Shown in pieces: positions 45,248-45,415 of a stretch of DNA of 45,415 bases. The DNA is from an uncultured Oxalobacteraceae bacterium. GTDB lineage: Bacteria > Pseudomonadota > Gammaproteobacteria > Burkholderiales > Burkholderiaceae_D. The notes beneath the pieces are model-generated. The model was not told where the DNA came from and searched no databases. It saw only the letters and a program-made list of their open reading frames with translations. The DNA lies in the NCBI GenBank assembly GCA_903893945.1, contig CAITOF010000062.1, positions 1 to 45,415 on the forward strand. The letters run 5' to 3'. Each line of letters opens with the position of its first letter. The stretch's first letter is position 1. A program made the translations under genes and the position numbers.

Positions 45248-45415
45248 ATTTTTACTGTATCACTTTACTATTCGGCTTGTTACTTCAAAGCCAACATTTC
45301 CCTCATTGTATTTAATCCATCTAATTTGTTAGAAAACAACAATTAGAATTACATGGTTTAAATATACATTTTCACCTCATCCCTTATTATTTTAATTATT
45401 TCTAATATTTTAGAA

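Overview
The window looks like a chromosomal segment of a betaproteobacterium. The assignment rests on gene content: a wrbA-like / DUF2069 / GlcD-type oxidoreductase / DUF4124 run, a ccoNOQPGH cluster ending in a TauE/SafE-like membrane protein, ppiD with a SurA-type N-terminus, hupB followed by tRNA-Val, fused MFS-PlsC, CheV and PpnN. It is mostly core genome. I did not recognise a prophage, complete insertion sequence, CRISPR array or obvious genomic island. Placement below class level is not supported.

Region 1 (1-7002) is the most accessory part. A right-to-left run encodes a TonB-dependent receptor, a secreted GH27 alpha-galactosidase, a DMT-family permease and the start of a GatZ-type tagatose-bisphosphate aldolase subunit. 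This reads as a galactoside capture, cleavage, import and tagatose-pathway locus. Divergent from it is a lipoprotein made of exactly seven GloVer-type repeats, probably a seven-bladed propeller.

Region 2 (7123-11840) holds lipA and aroC, a possible 102-bp MITE-like inverted-repeat element, and a REC-DUF3369-GGDEF-EAL protein with a degenerate GGDEF motif.

Region 3 (11867-22903) holds a tripartite RND efflux operon in the order outer-membrane factor, adaptor, pump. It is followed upstream by a fused MFS/acyltransferase, a periplasmic FKBP isomerase, cheV and ppnN.

Region 4 (22974-36534) is a respiratory block. It contains ccoN-ccoO-ccoQ-ccoP-ccoG-fixH plus two membrane proteins, with a near-perfect FNR/Anr box upstream of ccoN. 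It also has ppiD, a single-domain globin, and ccmF-ccmG-ccmH-ccmI for cytochrome c maturation. The cbb3 oxidase and the Ccm proteins belong together functionally, because CcoO and CcoP carry covalent haem c.

Region 5 (36580-45415) contains a terminator, tRNA-Val(UAC), hupB, a 0.7-kb AT-rich gap with hairpins, nadB, the wrbA-like / DUF2069 / FAD-oxidase / DUF4124 run, a 1-Cys peroxiredoxin, a CYTH protein paired with an M14 cytosolic-type carboxypeptidase, and tRNA-Pro(GGG).

I did not find a clearly new biological system. The best candidates for a second look are the galactoside locus, the nested 54-nt dyad upstream of ppnN, the MITE-like element, the TTG-started 83-aa membrane protein inside the cbb3 cluster, and the CCP-like carboxypeptidase/CYTH pair.
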